Assembly (NCBI GenBank): GCA_018350325.1
Contig: JAEVLN010000004.1
Span: 868,001 to 932,000, forward strand
Length of the DNA: 64,000 nucleotides
Source of the DNA: Globodera rostochiensis
Taxonomy: Eukaryota; Nematoda; Chromadorea; Rhabditida; Heteroderidae
Direction of reading: 5' to 3'
The translations under genes were made by a program, and so were the position numbers. The notes under the pieces were generated by a model. It was given only the letters and a program-made list of their open reading frames with translations, was not told the origin of the DNA and did not search any database. Below, in pieces: positions 23,301 to 34,588 of this stretch (positions are counted from its first letter, which is position 1; every line of letters begins with the position of its first letter).

Positions 23301-26300
23301 ATAATTTTTTTTCCAAAATTCTCAGAAACTCTACCAAATTTTGTACGAGTAAGAAGGGAGCACTAAAAGCATGTCTGTAAAATTTGGTCACGAAATATAA
23401 GTGTTGCCTGTGTTCCAAGGTTTTGAAAATCAAAAGAAAATTCAATGGTGAGGGAATAAATATAGTGTAGGGGTCCCATCGAAAATTTTGTAAAATAAGG
23501 ACAGTGAAGCTGGGCTTGACCTATTAGTGGGGCATGAAAGAGCCGGTGAGAAAATTTCGAATTTTTTAAACATTTTTTAAAGAAATTTTTCAAATTGAGA
23601 AATTTTATTCACTTTTGGGAGTGAGAGGAGGTTCGGCGGTTCCGATAGGCGCCGCCGAGAACATTAATTTTTAATTCAATTAAGAGATTTGCAGCCAAAA
23701 TGGAGTATGCCCGGCGGTGCCGACAGGCGCCGCCGGGGGAATTTTTTTACAAAAATACAATCTTTGTTAAGAAAAGCACTGTTTTTATGAAAAATTTTGG
23801 AGTCGAGATCGAGAATCTCGTCTCGAAAATTCAGTTTTATTCGAGACGAGATCTCGAGGTTGAGATTTCTCGAGAATCTCGTCGAGATTTTTCGAGATCC
23901 TCGAGACGAGATCTCGTCTCGACCGGGCTCTAGTTGTGACCACTTATGGGATCTAAAAATTGCTTATCCATGATGAGAAAAGTTCCTCCTCAACAATTTA
24001 GTTCCAAATTCCCATCTTTAAAAAACAAAAAAAGGTTCTTAAACTTTTGCTTTTTGGGTCGCCATATGACAAATAAATTTTGTGTCGGCGGATTTTGTTT
24101 GTTGACGTTGTCCAAATTTGTTTCTGAGAGAATATGAGCACTTTAGAGGCCTTATGAAGCCTAATTTGGTCCTCCCTAAATTTCCCCAAAAATGTGTCAT
24201 TCATTCTTTTTGTCTCTTTATCTACACAAGTTTTGCCGCCAGAGGGCAATTTTATTATTATTTATGTCCGGTGTTGTTGAAAATGATGGCGATGCGGGAG
24301 AATGGAGGTGGGGGGGCAAAAAGTTTTAAAAATTTCTATCCCTTTCTTTTCCTCATTACCGTTTTTCTTTATTTTTGGCGCGTCAATTAGTAATGGAACT
24401 TAAACGGAATTGATATGTAATGCTCTGTCGGTTCCACGACAAACAAAAAAAAAAAATTTGTCTCATGTCGTCGTTTTTTGATTTGCCCCCTCCGGCGGGG
24501 TGGGGGGGGGGGGTAGTCGTTGTCGTCGCCTTTGCGCGAATGCACATCAAACTTTATGGTGTGCTGATTGCTGTTGCTGCTGTTAGTATGAATATATATA
24601 ATTATTAGAGGGGGGGGGGGGGAGAATGGGGGAACGGTGGTGGGCTGACTGAGAGAGGGATCAATTTCCTTTTTTTCTCCGTGTTAACCGATGTTCCTTC
24701 TGCTCTATTTTGATGCAGAATTCTAAGCTCATATTAATTTCAAATAATTTTTTGTTTAGTATAATTTGAGTTTTAATACCGCATTTTTCTGGAATTTTGA
24801 AAGCGCTCCATAACTTGGTTGTATGTTGATATACATGTAATTTGTTTGTTTTCGGATGTTCCGCTGGACAAAATGTTCACACCTCTTTTCTCCTTCCCTT
24901 AAGAATTTTTGTCATAACAAAAAATCCTCCAAACCCCCTTGCCTTGACAATAAAAAATGTTGACTTCTAAGGGGTGGGTCTTTTATGGCGGTGTACCAGC
25001 CCCCGCCTCCAATTTGTTTGTGGTTGGTTTGTTTTCTGTGGTTGTGCCCTGCCTTCCGCCGACCGCGACGTCCTTCTCGAAAAACGGCGGTTTTTTTATG
25101 AACCGCCGCCGTCTTTTCCTTCCGGCGTTGCTCTTTAAGATATCCCCTCTCCCCCTATCGTCTCTTATCACAAATTGCGGTGAGATGAGACGAGCAACGC
25201 GTAATCAACCCCCGATCTATTTATTGTTTGATTCCCAATATTTTGACCTATAATGTGTGCAATTTTTTGTGCCCAAATAAATTAAAATGTTTTTGTGTTA
25301 CAGAGATTTCTTCCCCACGAATATGCAAATGCGTGTGGAATGGACCGAACAGCAGCGGCGTCGACTCTACCGAATTGCGCTCAATTTCTTCAACAAGTAA
25401 AATTTTGCACTAATTAACAAAATGATCGATACGATTAAAACGTAAAATTTTCAAAGAAAATTTTTATAAAAGATTGATTTGGGAATTTTTTTTTTCATAG
25501 CCTTGGCTAGCCCAAGTACTCATTACTAGTATTATTTTTTTAAGAAAGCCGGACCTTGGCGTCCAATTGCTAATCAACTGGGGGTTTGTGCGGAACAGCG
25601 CGCGGGAGCTGGCGCTGTTGTTCATGGAACGACGTGGGATCAGCAAACAGATGATCGGCGAATACCTCGGTACACTGCGGTCGCAATTCCACGCATCGGT
25701 GCTTAAGTGGGTTGTTTTAAAAATAGTAAAATGAAAACATTAAAATAAGACATATTTTGTAGATTAGATTTTGGATCAATTTATAACAAAAAGCGTTCGT
25801 TATATTTTCAGGACGACTGGTTGACCTCAATCATTCAAAAAATATAATGAATGCAGGACCGTAGCCAGGAGGGGGGGGGGGGGGGGGGGGCAAGGGGGCA
25901 GCTGCCCCCCCCCCGAAATGTTTTTTGAGGAAAAAACCATAGAGGGGACCCCGTGTTTTGAACTTTTACTATTTTTGTCCAATTTACTTTAACATTCCAA
26001 AAATTTTTCCCGGCGGCGCCTGTCGGCACCGCCGCCCCCCCCCCCCCCCGATTCTTAAAAAGGTTCAAAAAATTACCGTTTTTTTAAATTTTAGGTTGCA
26101 AATCCAATCTTCAAAATTTCTCGGCGGCGCCTATCGGCACCGCCGACCCCCCCCCCCCCCCATCCCCCCAGAAGTTTTCAAAAAAACTTGTATTTTTAAA
26201 AAATAAGAAAATGGCGATTTCGATTTTTACGCAATTTTTAAACAAAGATGTTAAAAATACTAAAAATTTAACGAAAATTGTAACTTTTTTTTTTTGGAAA

Positions 26301-28974
26301 GCTGCTTAAGAAAAATAACAATAAAACGCAAAATGCACCCTCTAAAATGCAACTTTTTGGGGGGGGGGGGAAAATTGCTTAAGAAAAATGCAATAAAACC
26401 CCAAAAATGCATCCTCTAAAATCCAACTTTTTGGGAAAAATTGCTTAAGAAAAATACATAAAATGCAAAAATGCACCCCTAAGAATCGACTTTTTTGGTT
26501 CCCCCCCCCCCCCGAAAAATTTTTTTCTGGCTACGGCCCTGAATGAATGAATTTCGGTCATTTATTTTAGTTGTTTCATCGAACAAATTTCAATGTACGA
26601 CATGGACATTGACATTGCTATTCGCCAATTGCTCAAATATATTCGACTGCCATTAGAAGCACAAAAAATTGACCATATCATTCAAGTATGTTTTTAATTT
26701 TAAACCAATCATATATTGCCAGACTTACGTTTAAAATCATTAAAAATCGATCAAAAAAATTAACGTTTCATTTCCAGAACCCATATCTATCTTATATATT
26801 AGTAGTAATAGAGGAAAATTGTGCAAGAACGATTTCGGGTATGTTTGAAACCATAATTTATTTTGCAGACATTTTCACAACATTACGTTGCATGCAATCG
26901 GCACAGATTGTGTGCGTTGGACACACCGGACGCCATGTACATTTTGGCATTTGCTGTCATCATGTTGAACACGGACCTGCACACGCCGTCGTTGAAAGAC
27001 TCACGACGAATGAAATTAGACGAATTCGTGCAGAATTTGTATCGGCTCGAGGAGGCGCGTCATATGGACAGGTTTTTATTGAGATGAAGCAAACTCAAAT
27101 ATGAAAATATTAAAATGTGGCTCAATTTTACGACGCCTCAAATCCCGAGACGGAACTCCCGACTGGCGTCTCTAATGGGAAATTTGGGCTTTTAAAACAT
27201 CATGAGACGAGACGATATTTGGCACAGAATATGAGAGGGCTAATGCTTGCATATTTTTCTATACCACAACATTTCATTAAAATTCAAAAAAATTACCGGC
27301 TTTTCAAAAACACAGAATTACTCCATAAAGGTGAAATTGAAGGAAAACAGTATGCAAAACAATTTTTAAAAGTTAATTTATTAATTGTTTACTTTTTACT
27401 CGAAAAAATATAAATTTTTGCAGAAATATATTGGCTGGTATTTATGAACGGGTGAAACTATTGGAGTTTCAAGCAGGCACGGACCACGTGACACAGGTGC
27501 TCAAGGTGGACCAGAGCATATCGGCCAAGGAAAAACCTGTAAATTCTTTATTAACAACAAAATTTTTTCTGGTTTTCCGAAACTTTAATTAGGTTTTTAT
27601 TCGTGTTTGAGGGAATTCGAATTTTTGTTGTTCTTTTTTTGAAACAAAATTTAATAGTATAAAAAAAGGAGGAGAACAATGATAAATAGAGCGCTTTATC
27701 TATTGCATTTTATATTAAATATAAAAATTACAAAAAGTAGGTTGCTGGGTGTGGGGTTCGAACCCACGCGGACGTAGAGTCCAGCAGATCTTAAGTCTGC
27801 CTCCTTAACCACTCGGACAACCCAGCCGACGCTGATGCGCGTAAATTTATGCTGAAGTTCCTTCTAGCATTGGCGAGAATTGCGCTGTGCATACACACAA
27901 AATGTTTTTGTTGTACACTTTATTGTTTGATGTTGGCTTTTTGAAACAAAAATTAAAGAGAAATTTTTAAAATCTTTCAATTTTATATTGATTTTAACTC
28001 TTAAAAATTAATTTTTTTTTAAATTTTTGTTTGTTTATTTACCAAAAAAATTCCATCATTTGAGCCAAGAAAATTACAATACAATTTTATCTCCAAATTT
28101 TTCAGAAGCTTGTTGAGCCCCATCGTCGTCTCATTTGCTATTGTCGACTGCACCAACTCATCGATCCCAACAAGCGTCAGTCCTCCACGGCGCATCAACG
28201 TGAAATTTTTCTCTTCAACGACATGATGTTGGTGTGCAAGTTGATCAGTGTTGGCAGACGAAAGTCGAGTGGACTCGGTCAATATCAGTTGCGCTACTCC
28301 ACGCCGCTGATTGGACTTCATGTGAAAGAGTTTCAGGTGTGATTCAGCAACATTCGATTAAATATCAGAAGGGAGAGAGGCGGACTTGAAATGTTGTTAA
28401 AATTGAAATATTTTAATTACCTTTTAAAATCACTAAATTTTTCAACTAAAGAAAAAAATTTTAAATGGTGCGAGAGACCAGTTATAGTTTTTTTCGATAC
28501 CCCTTTCCTTCTCGAAAGAATCTTACAAAAAATGGGCTGGTTTTTTTTGAGAAACCCTCTTTCCTTTTTGGGTTTTTACGCTTACTATCTAAAAATTTCA
28601 GAACAATATTTATTCGAATGGACTGTTGATCAGTTGCGCTGATGGTCATGTATTGATGTTCAACGCGAAGAATGGGGACGACCGGTGATTATTGCAATTT
28701 ATAACAATTTTACTAGAAAAAATGGTTTTTAAGCTGAAACTGCCAAATTTATTGATTCTTGGGGGACGGGGGGAAACCTTTGGAATTTTTTTTTTTGCAT
28801 TGGAAAAAAATTTTTCCACTCGGTTAATGAGCCCTCCCTTCCCAAAGGTTTCGTTTCATTGCGGACATTCACGAGTCGGTGGCCGAGAGTACGGAGATGG
28901 AACAGTGGCGGCAGGAGTTGGAGCTCGACAAGCAGCAGCAGAAGCAGCTGATTGTTATTAATGGCTATACGTGA
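17349..28974 (+). CDS. IQSEC/BRAG-family ARF guanine-nucleotide exchange factor (5' end not found)
   Basis: Exchange factor that loads GTP onto ARF6-class GTPases at the plasma membrane or endosomes. Exons: 17349-17579, 17863-18012, 18326-18687, 25304-25396, 25545-25706, 26571-26685, 26869-27071, 27424-27538, 28106-28336, 28602-28684, 28848-28974; all phases agree, 623 residues. The first three exons encode Gln/Ser-rich disordered sequence. The Sec7 domain starts at RRRLYRIALNFFNKKPDLG, carries the catalytic Glu finger in KQMIGEYLGT and the hallmark FAVIMLNTDLHTPS. The PH domain follows (PHRRLICYCRL, HQREIFLFNDMMLVCK) and ends in a helix with ESVAESTEMEQW. Order and sequence match IQSEC proteins closely. 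The IQ motif, normally N-terminal, is not seen and may lie in unrecognised upstream exons. Intron 3 is 6.6 kb and full of transposon remnants. Confidence 0.9.
19416..20125. mobile_element. hAT-like foldback rich in GAGATTCTCGA, 8-bp duplication
   Basis: Termini TAGAGAAAGGAC and GTCCTTTCTCTA are inverted; the direct duplication GTGTGGAA flanks both (19408-19415, 20126-20133). Subterminal regions consist of GAGATTCTCGATCGA repeats. A second, smaller element is inserted at 19551-19606. Confidence 0.88.
19551..19606. mobile_element. 56-bp nested hAT-like mini-element
   Basis: Ends CAGGGATGGGCGGAA and TTCCGCCCATCCCTG are perfect 15-bp inverted repeats. The exact 8-bp duplication GTCGGATA flanks both sides (19543-19550, 19607-19614). 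It sits inside the larger element 19416-20125. Confidence 0.88.
23115..23932. mobile_element. hAT-like foldback rich in GAGATCTCG, 8-bp duplication
   Basis: Perfect termini TAGAGCCCGG and CCGGGCTCTA with the direct duplication GTTGTGAC at 23107-23114 and 23933-23940. Arms are CGAGACGAGATCTCGA repeats; the middle holds two copies of the GC palindrome CGGCGGT(G/T)CCGA(T/C)AGGCGCC. Confidence 0.88.
25854..26541. mobile_element. hAT-like element in an IQSEC intron, 8-bp duplication
   Basis: Ends CAGGACCGTAGCCAG and CTGGCTACGGCCCTG, flanked by the exact duplication AATGAATG (25846-25853, 26542-26549). The interior has long G and C runs and repeated GGCGGCGCCTATCGGCACCG. It lies 29 bp upstream of the acceptor side of exon 26571-26685. 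Confidence 0.88.
27743..27826 (-). tRNA. tRNA-Leu (TAA)
   Basis: An 84-nt type II tRNA: acceptor GCTGGGT pairs with ACCCAGC, the anticodon loop CTTAAGA gives TAA, a long variable arm TGGACTCTACGTCC follows, and the T-arm reads GTGGGTTCGAACCCCAC. It lies on the opposite strand inside the IQSEC intron 27539-28105. Confidence 0.94.
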
Positions 28975-29512
28975 TCGTTATTTTACTGGACAAACATATA
29001 ACTATGTGTTTTGCGTGATAATATATTTATTGCTGGACATACGTGTTGTTTTACGTGACAGTTGGGTATTTCTCTATATCATATATATGAAAAAAATGTT
29101 TCCATATCATTTATGCACCACTATTATACATGTAGTTTTTATCAAATTACATATTCAGTACATGAATTTCCAGTAAACGAATATTCCACAAAGCGCTAAG
29201 TAAATCTTTAAAAATTCAGTACAAAAACACTGGAATCTCTTCAGGGAAAAATCGTAGAATTCCCTGAGAGTTACAGACCCGGGACTGAAGTGTTTTTACT
29301 GGGGACTCAGTGTCCACTGATTAAAAAATGGGAAAAATCATATTGGCTTTCAAAATTAGCAATTAGTTGATAGAAAATCAAAATAGAGAATTCAAAGCGC
29401 GTTTTGAACCGGTTTAATGAAAATTAAGGAAAAAACGAAAATAAAGGAAAAAGCAACTTTTGAAAAGCCGGATATAATAATCACCTATGCCAAACGGAGG
29501 AACTAGCCCTGT
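28975..29512. other. 3' flank of the IQSEC gene, no gene seen
   Basis: AT-rich DNA following the IQSEC stop. The frame 28952-29176 is hydrophobic AT-rich read-through and shows no protein-like pattern. Nothing else recognised. Confidence 0.4.
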
Positions 29513-29521
29513 GATTAGAGA

Positions 29522-30386
29522 CGAAGCGGGCCGTTTGCGTCTGGCCAGTTGCGTCTGGCCGTTTGCGTCTGGCCGTTTGCGTCTCAGGGCCGTTTGCGTC
29601 TGGCCGTTTGCGTCTGGCCGTTTGCGTCTCAGTACTTAAAAAGGCAGACTAAGTCGCACAATAAAAAATGTTTTTACCGCAAAATCAATTTCAATCTACT
29701 ATTTTCTTCAAAGTTCATGTTTTAGCGTAAATGGAAATTCAAGAAATAAAAACCAAGAAAAACAACAAAAAGCTTGAACATGAGGGCTGCCTGTATTCCA
29801 CATGTTCAACGCCGACAGAGATGTCAAATTTTGGCGCTGCGAACATCAACGAAGTGATGTCAAATGCCGGGGGCGCGTGCACACATCACTGGACGATGTT
29901 GTCCTGAAGACCGTTGGGGAACATAACTGCCAGCACAGCGCAGCGAATGTCGCCAAACAGCAAATTGTGACGGGAATCAAGAGACGTGCAGCAGAAACGA
30001 TGGAAACTCCAGCGGCAATCAGAGCCCACGCACTTCAACAAATTCCAACGCCAATCTTGTCAAATCTACCGACGAAAAACGCCACCAAAAAAGTTTAGGG
30101 GAATTTCAGGCAATTACCAAATGAATTAATCTGTTTAGTTAATTTGTTATTTTGTTGTACAATTGCTTCATCGCCTGATAAAAATTTTGCTTATCATTAA
30201 AATCTAGAAACATTTTTGTTGGTGGGACTTAGTCGACCTTTTTTGTACTGGGACTCGACCGGCCAGACGCAAACGGCCAGACGCAAACGGCCCTGAGACG
30301 CAAACGGCCAGACGCAAACGGCCAGACGCAAACGGCCAGACGCAAACGGCCAGACGCAACTGGCCAGACGCAAACGACCCCTACTC
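29522..30386. mobile_element. Mutator-like element carrying a FLYWCH zinc finger, 9-bp duplication
   Basis: Inverted termini made of repeated CGTTTGCGTCTGGC units; the last 30 bp of each end match (GTTTGCGTCTGGCCAGTTGC). The exact duplication GATTAGAGA flanks it at 29513-29521 and 30387-30395. Between the arms lies a damaged FLYWCH coding segment. Nematode Mutator-like elements commonly associate FLYWCH domains with transposase; no transposase is present in this copy. Confidence 0.85.
29740..30098 (+). pseudogene. FLYWCH zinc-finger fragment
   Basis: The open frame 29802-30098 reads FWRCEHQRSDVKCRGRVHT then GEHNCQHSA, the W-x-C … C-x-GR … H-N-x-H core of FLYWCH fingers. The expected first strand, with KKNNKKLEHEG, lies just upstream (about 29755-29785) in another frame, so one base has been gained or lost between them. 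The C-terminal part with QIPTPILSNLPTKNATKK is unstructured. It is a captured or relict reading frame inside the element 29522-30386. Confidence 0.7.
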
Positions 30387-30699
30387 GATTAGAGATAACA
30401 CAAAACAGACAAATCGTTTCGATACTCACGGAAATTCATTGTTTAACAACGAAAAAACCATGTGGCAGACAGCGCTGTGGTCAGACATTATATCCCCCAC
30501 CATTGAATTTCCTTTCGGTTTTCGTGATCTTGTAACACAGGCTAATGCTTATATTTCGTGACCAAATTTTGCAGACGTGCCTCTAATGCTCCCTTCTTAT
30601 CGGTACCCCGCAATTGGGCGCGCACTGCGAATCGGTTATAGCTTTAGCTTGATCAAAGGTTCAGCATACTGAGAGCTTTTGTATGATACCAATTTTGTT

Positions 30700-30870
30700 T
30701 GGTTTGCTTCGGGCGCCGAATCGTGCCGACACTGAACGTGCCGGCGCCCAATCGTGCGCGCCCAATCGTGACGCGCCCAACCGTGCCAATCGTGCGCGCC
30801 CAATCGTGCGCGCCCAATCGTGACGCGCCCAACCGTGCCAATCGTGCGCGCCCAATCGTGGTGCTCCGCT
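30700..30870. repeat. GC-rich tandem repeat CCAATCGTGCGCGC
   Basis: Units CCCAATCGTG(C/A)GCGC and CCCAACCGTGCCAATCGTG are reiterated about eight times. Frames over it encode only AHDWARTIG-type repeats and are not genes. Confidence 0.85.
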
Positions 30871-31129
30871 TCTTATCCCTACCAAAATTTGGCGGAGTTT
30901 GAAGAATAAATTTGGTTTGAAAAATTTAAACGTTTTTGACTATAACTCATGAATGTATGCATTAGAGAAAAAATTAATGCATTAATGGATGTTTGAGAAG
31001 GATCCGTCATATACAAATGAAGTTAAGCGTATCGAAGTGCGTGACGATTTTTTACTGAAGAAAATAACTCAAAAAACTGTAATTTAATGTTCTCTATCCT
31101 AGTTCCGTTTTTTGCAAGATTTGGCATAG

Positions 31130-31340
31130 GTGATAATGAAAGGCCGTGTAACGGCCCGCCAACAGCGAGCATGCGGAGACGGAGCAAGTAGTGGGGGCGG
31201 AGGAAGAAGTCTGACGAGCGCCACTGGGGGGCGAGCGCGAGGGGACCCGCGGAGTGGGGCGCGCGCGAGACCCCCAGCCGGGTCACGCGCGGACTTCTTC
31301 CGGAGCTCGTCCCACCTACTGGCCGCCGTAGTCGAGTGTG
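31130..31340. other. isolated GC-rich block
   Basis: About 200 bp of markedly higher GC than its surroundings. It contains the inverted words GAAGAAGTC and GACTTCTTC about 85 bp apart. Both strands are open here because of composition. No RNA or protein family recognised. Confidence 0.4.
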
Positions 31341-31402
31341 CGGTACTTTGGCTGCTATTTTCCACGTTACTGTCTAACTTTTGCCCCTATCGGGCTTTGA
31401 TT

Positions 31403-32011
31403 GGTAATGGTGTCTTTTACTGGTCCCGTTTTTAAAAAAATTTTAATGGAGGTTTTAAGCAATTCTGAGGAAGTACTCGGGGGTTATCGAGGTCGCTGAT
31501 TACGAATATGATATCAGATTTAGCATATGACGTCATCTAATCTATGATTTCAACATCTAAGATTTCTTGAAAAAATTTTTTCAAAGTCGCTAAAAAGGTG
31601 TTTCTAGGGGGTAATCGGGGGCGTAGAATCCGAATCTGACCTTCATTTGACCAATTCCAAAACCAGACTCGAATTCTAACATTTTTTCAAAATCCCGAAA
31701 AATTTCAAAAATTAATTTTGGCTTTAAAATCATTCAAAAAAAGCACAAAACTACTATAAAACGGTCAGATTCGGATTCTACGCCCCCGATTACCCCCTAG
31801 AAACACCTTTTTAGCGACTTTGAAAAATTTTTATTTTTTTCAAGAAATCTTAGATGTTGAAATCATAGATTAGATGACGTCATATGCTAAATCTGATATC
31901 ATAGGTATTCGTAATCAGCGACCTCGATAACCCCCGAGCACTTCTCAGAATTGCTTAAAACCTCCATTAAAATTTTTTTTTAAAACGGGACCAGTAAAAG
32001 ACACCATTACC
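31403..32011. mobile_element. 609-bp foldback, probable Mutator-like
   Basis: Perfect termini GGTAATGGTGTCTTTTACTG and the complement, with arms of about 270 bp. The flanks GCTTTGATT (31394-31402) and GCTTTGGTT (32012-32020) match at 8 of 9 positions, a likely target duplication. Inner sequences (GCGTAGAATCCGAA, CATCTAATCTATGATTTC) are shared with 14555-15451. Confidence 0.85.
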
Positions 32012-32573
32012 GCTTTGGTTTACTTAAAAGTCGTTTTTTCCTTAATTTTCAAGTTTTTAAGTCTGTAACTCTTCAGGGAATGGTTGCCCAACAAAAAATT
32101 TCCTGGATTCTTACATTACAGACCGAGAGAAGTCGATTGATAATATTTCATTCGATTTTAAGTCTGGACCGTATGATCCATAGTTTCCTTTTTAAGAATC
32201 CTCCTCTACATTGATTTTTTGTTGAATAAATTTTTGTCGCTTTACTTTTGCACTCTCAAAAACGAGCATGCCTGGAATAGGTATAATGCGGTTTTTATTC
32301 AAAATTTTGGATCAGGATTTTGCAATTAGGATAGGAATTATCAAGTTAAAAAACGAGTTGATGGCGAACGGGTTGGCGGGGAATGAGTCGATTGAATAAG
32401 CACATACTTTGACCATTTAAAATATATAAATCCCATCCAGAATCTCAGTAAATAAGTAAAAACGCGGATCTCTTGAGTCGGGTTCACAAGAATGGTATTT
32501 ATCTTAAATAAGAATGTCACGCTTTGTTTAGAGTCTTATTATTATATTTCACGGAAAGTGTTTCCGGTGTAAA

Positions 32574-34588
32574 ATGGGACGGAAGAAAAAGAAGCCGCAA
32601 AAGCCGTGGTGTTGGTGAGTCAATCGGAATAATTATGACAATTTTAATTTTTAAGGTACTGCAACCGCGAGTTTGAGGACGAGAAAATTTTGATCCAACA
32701 CCAAAAGGTTTATAATTCTATTCTTTTTATTTGGCTGCTTCTGAAATGAAAAGCGTTAGGTAGGACTGAACAGGACGGAAATGAACAATAAAAAAGCAGA
32801 AATTTAAAAAAGATATGGGTTGATGGTTCTTCTGGGAACAATTTAAAGAAAACTTCCGTTGGAAATCCATTCATTTACAGGCAAAACACTTTAAATGCCA
32901 CATTTGCAACAAGAAACTGTTCACTGGGCCCGGTCTGGCCATCCATTGCATGCAGGTAATCTGGAGAATTTCTGTAATTCTGGTTTTTTTTGCAAATCTT
33001 AATGCAACCACTTAAAATTGGGTTTTTCGGTACACCCCCCCCCCCCAAGGCAAAATCTTTATGCGTGCCTGATCTACGTCTGCGCAAAACATAAACAACT
33101 TTTTAAATTTTTATCAAAAATTCGTGGTGCAGGTGCACAAGGAGAGCATCGACAAAATTCCTGGCGCTTTGCCCGGCCGTGACAATGTGAACATTGAGGT
33201 TTACGGCATGGAAGGCCTTCCACCGGAATCGTAAGAAGGAATTTTTTTTTCAGAAACAGAACTATAAAAAAATTTTAAAGAAAAAAACAGTTTTTTTTGC
33301 CAATTTTCCAATTTTACACAGTACCCGTGGATATGTGGATGATGAGGCAACGGATGTGCCGCCGTCCAAAATTCCGCGACCCGCCGGGCCCGGAATTCCG
33401 CTACCCGGCATGATGCCGCCCGGCCATCCGATGGCGGCATTCAACCAGTTCATGCCACATGCACCCGCACCGTACGGCATGCCGCCGCATGGTTTGTTGT
33501 TTGTTGCGCGGTGTTTGGAGAAAAAGGGGAATGGTGTGGTGAGAGTAGTGTGGGCTCAGGGGGCCGAAGTCTGTATAAAACCAATATTTTTTTTTTTGCG
33601 ATTGCTTCACTTCTAGGGGCGGGTGGGTCGGCGGTACCGATAGGCGCCGCTGAGAAAAAATTGGATTTTTTGACTCAATATGTTAAAGATGTGCAAAATT
33701 TAAAAATTCGGCCATTTTTTGAAGTTTTTTAGATGGGAGTGATCGGCAGTGCCGATAGGCGCCGCCGGGAAAAGTTTTGATTTTTGATGTGAATTTTGTT
33801 CGGGGGGGGGGGGGGAGGGAATTCCCCTCTTCCCCCCCTCCCCCCTGGATACGCCACTGATCGCGGGGGGGGGGGGGGGTGTGGTCAGGGCTTACCATAC
33901 GTTAGCAATCACAAGCATTTTACTTGTTTTTGTCATGCCGATGCTACCGCGTCCCGGCGGGCCTCCACCGCCGCCTCTCCATCACCACCAACAGCAGATG
34001 GCCGCCTTGATGGCGGCGGCTGGAAGCGGTCGAATGCCACCGACGTCAGTGCCGTCGTCGTCATCTTCGGTCGGCGCCATTCCGACACCGCCGGCGGGCA
34101 TTGCGCCACCACCGCCGCTGCCATCCGGCATCCCGCCACCGGCAGCGGCAAGTGTCATTCCGATGCCACCGCAGGCGGCATTTGCCGCTTACCAGGTGCT
34201 TCTATACTTTTGCGGGGGGGGGGGTGCTGAGATTGACGAATATCCGAGTTTTTGCTTTAAGGAGAGAGGGGCGGGGGCTGGTTCTCCCGGTTTTGCGCAA
34301 CCTTGAATATGCTTTGTTTAGGATAAGGATGGCGGAAAGTACGGGAAAGAGTTGCCCTCCACCTCGTTGTCGACCACTCCTTCCAAAACATTGGGTGCCA
34401 AGACACGCATTGTGTGCCAGGACGAGCAGACTTCATTGGTGTGGATGATTTTTTTTTGATTTATCATTCCAAGCGCTTTCAGTAGAAATTTCTTAAAATA
34501 AAATAATTTTTTTTTTTTACAGGAGGAACTGATGGCACAACGCGTGGTGCCCACCTATGCACGAGGGCTGATGCCGTTTGTGCGTTGA
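32574..34588 (+). CDS. ZNF207: ZNF207/BuGZ-type C2H2 zinc-finger protein
   Basis: BuGZ proteins bind microtubules and the spindle-checkpoint protein Bub3. Exons: 32574-32614, 32656-32707, 32881-32955, 33133-33230, 33322-33491, 33906-34195, 34322-34438, 34523-34588; 302 residues, phases consistent. The start [20 protein letters not shown] and the paired C2H2 fingers ([22 protein letters not shown]) match the family nearly residue for residue, followed by the conserved [17 protein letters not shown]. The rest is Pro/Met/Gly-rich as expected. The acceptor of exon 6 (TTAG at 33902-33905) is the least certain join, because it gives an unusually hydrophobic stretch of about ten residues. The intron before it contains transposon-like repeats. 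It faces dnj-2 in convergent orientation. Confidence 0.9.
33620..33870. repeat. transposon-derived GC palindrome repeats in the ZNF207 intron
   Basis: Two copies of TCGGC(G/A)GT(A/G)CCGATAGGCGCCGC about 115 bp apart, then a poly-G run and CTGGATACGCCACTG, which looks like one end of a hAT-like element whose other end is missing. Confidence 0.6.

Larger units (their letters stand above)
18688..25303 (+). other. 6.6-kb intron of the IQSEC-like gene
   Basis: Phase 2 on both sides supports a direct splice from 18687 to 25304. The intron holds two hAT-like elements (19416-20125, 23115-23932), a nested 56-bp element, microsatellites such as GT at 22315-22345 and poly-G runs near 24505 and 24610. 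The longest open frames (for example 111 codons at 22650-22985, minus strand) look random. No further exon was recognised. Confidence 0.6.

Noticed and set aside
28019..28321. 100-codon minus-strand frame
   Set aside because: It is the complement of the IQSEC PH-domain exon 28106-28336.
31099..31435. Overlapping 88- and 101-codon frames on opposite strands
   Set aside because: A GC-rich block leaves both strands free of stops; no family resemblance and no splice context.
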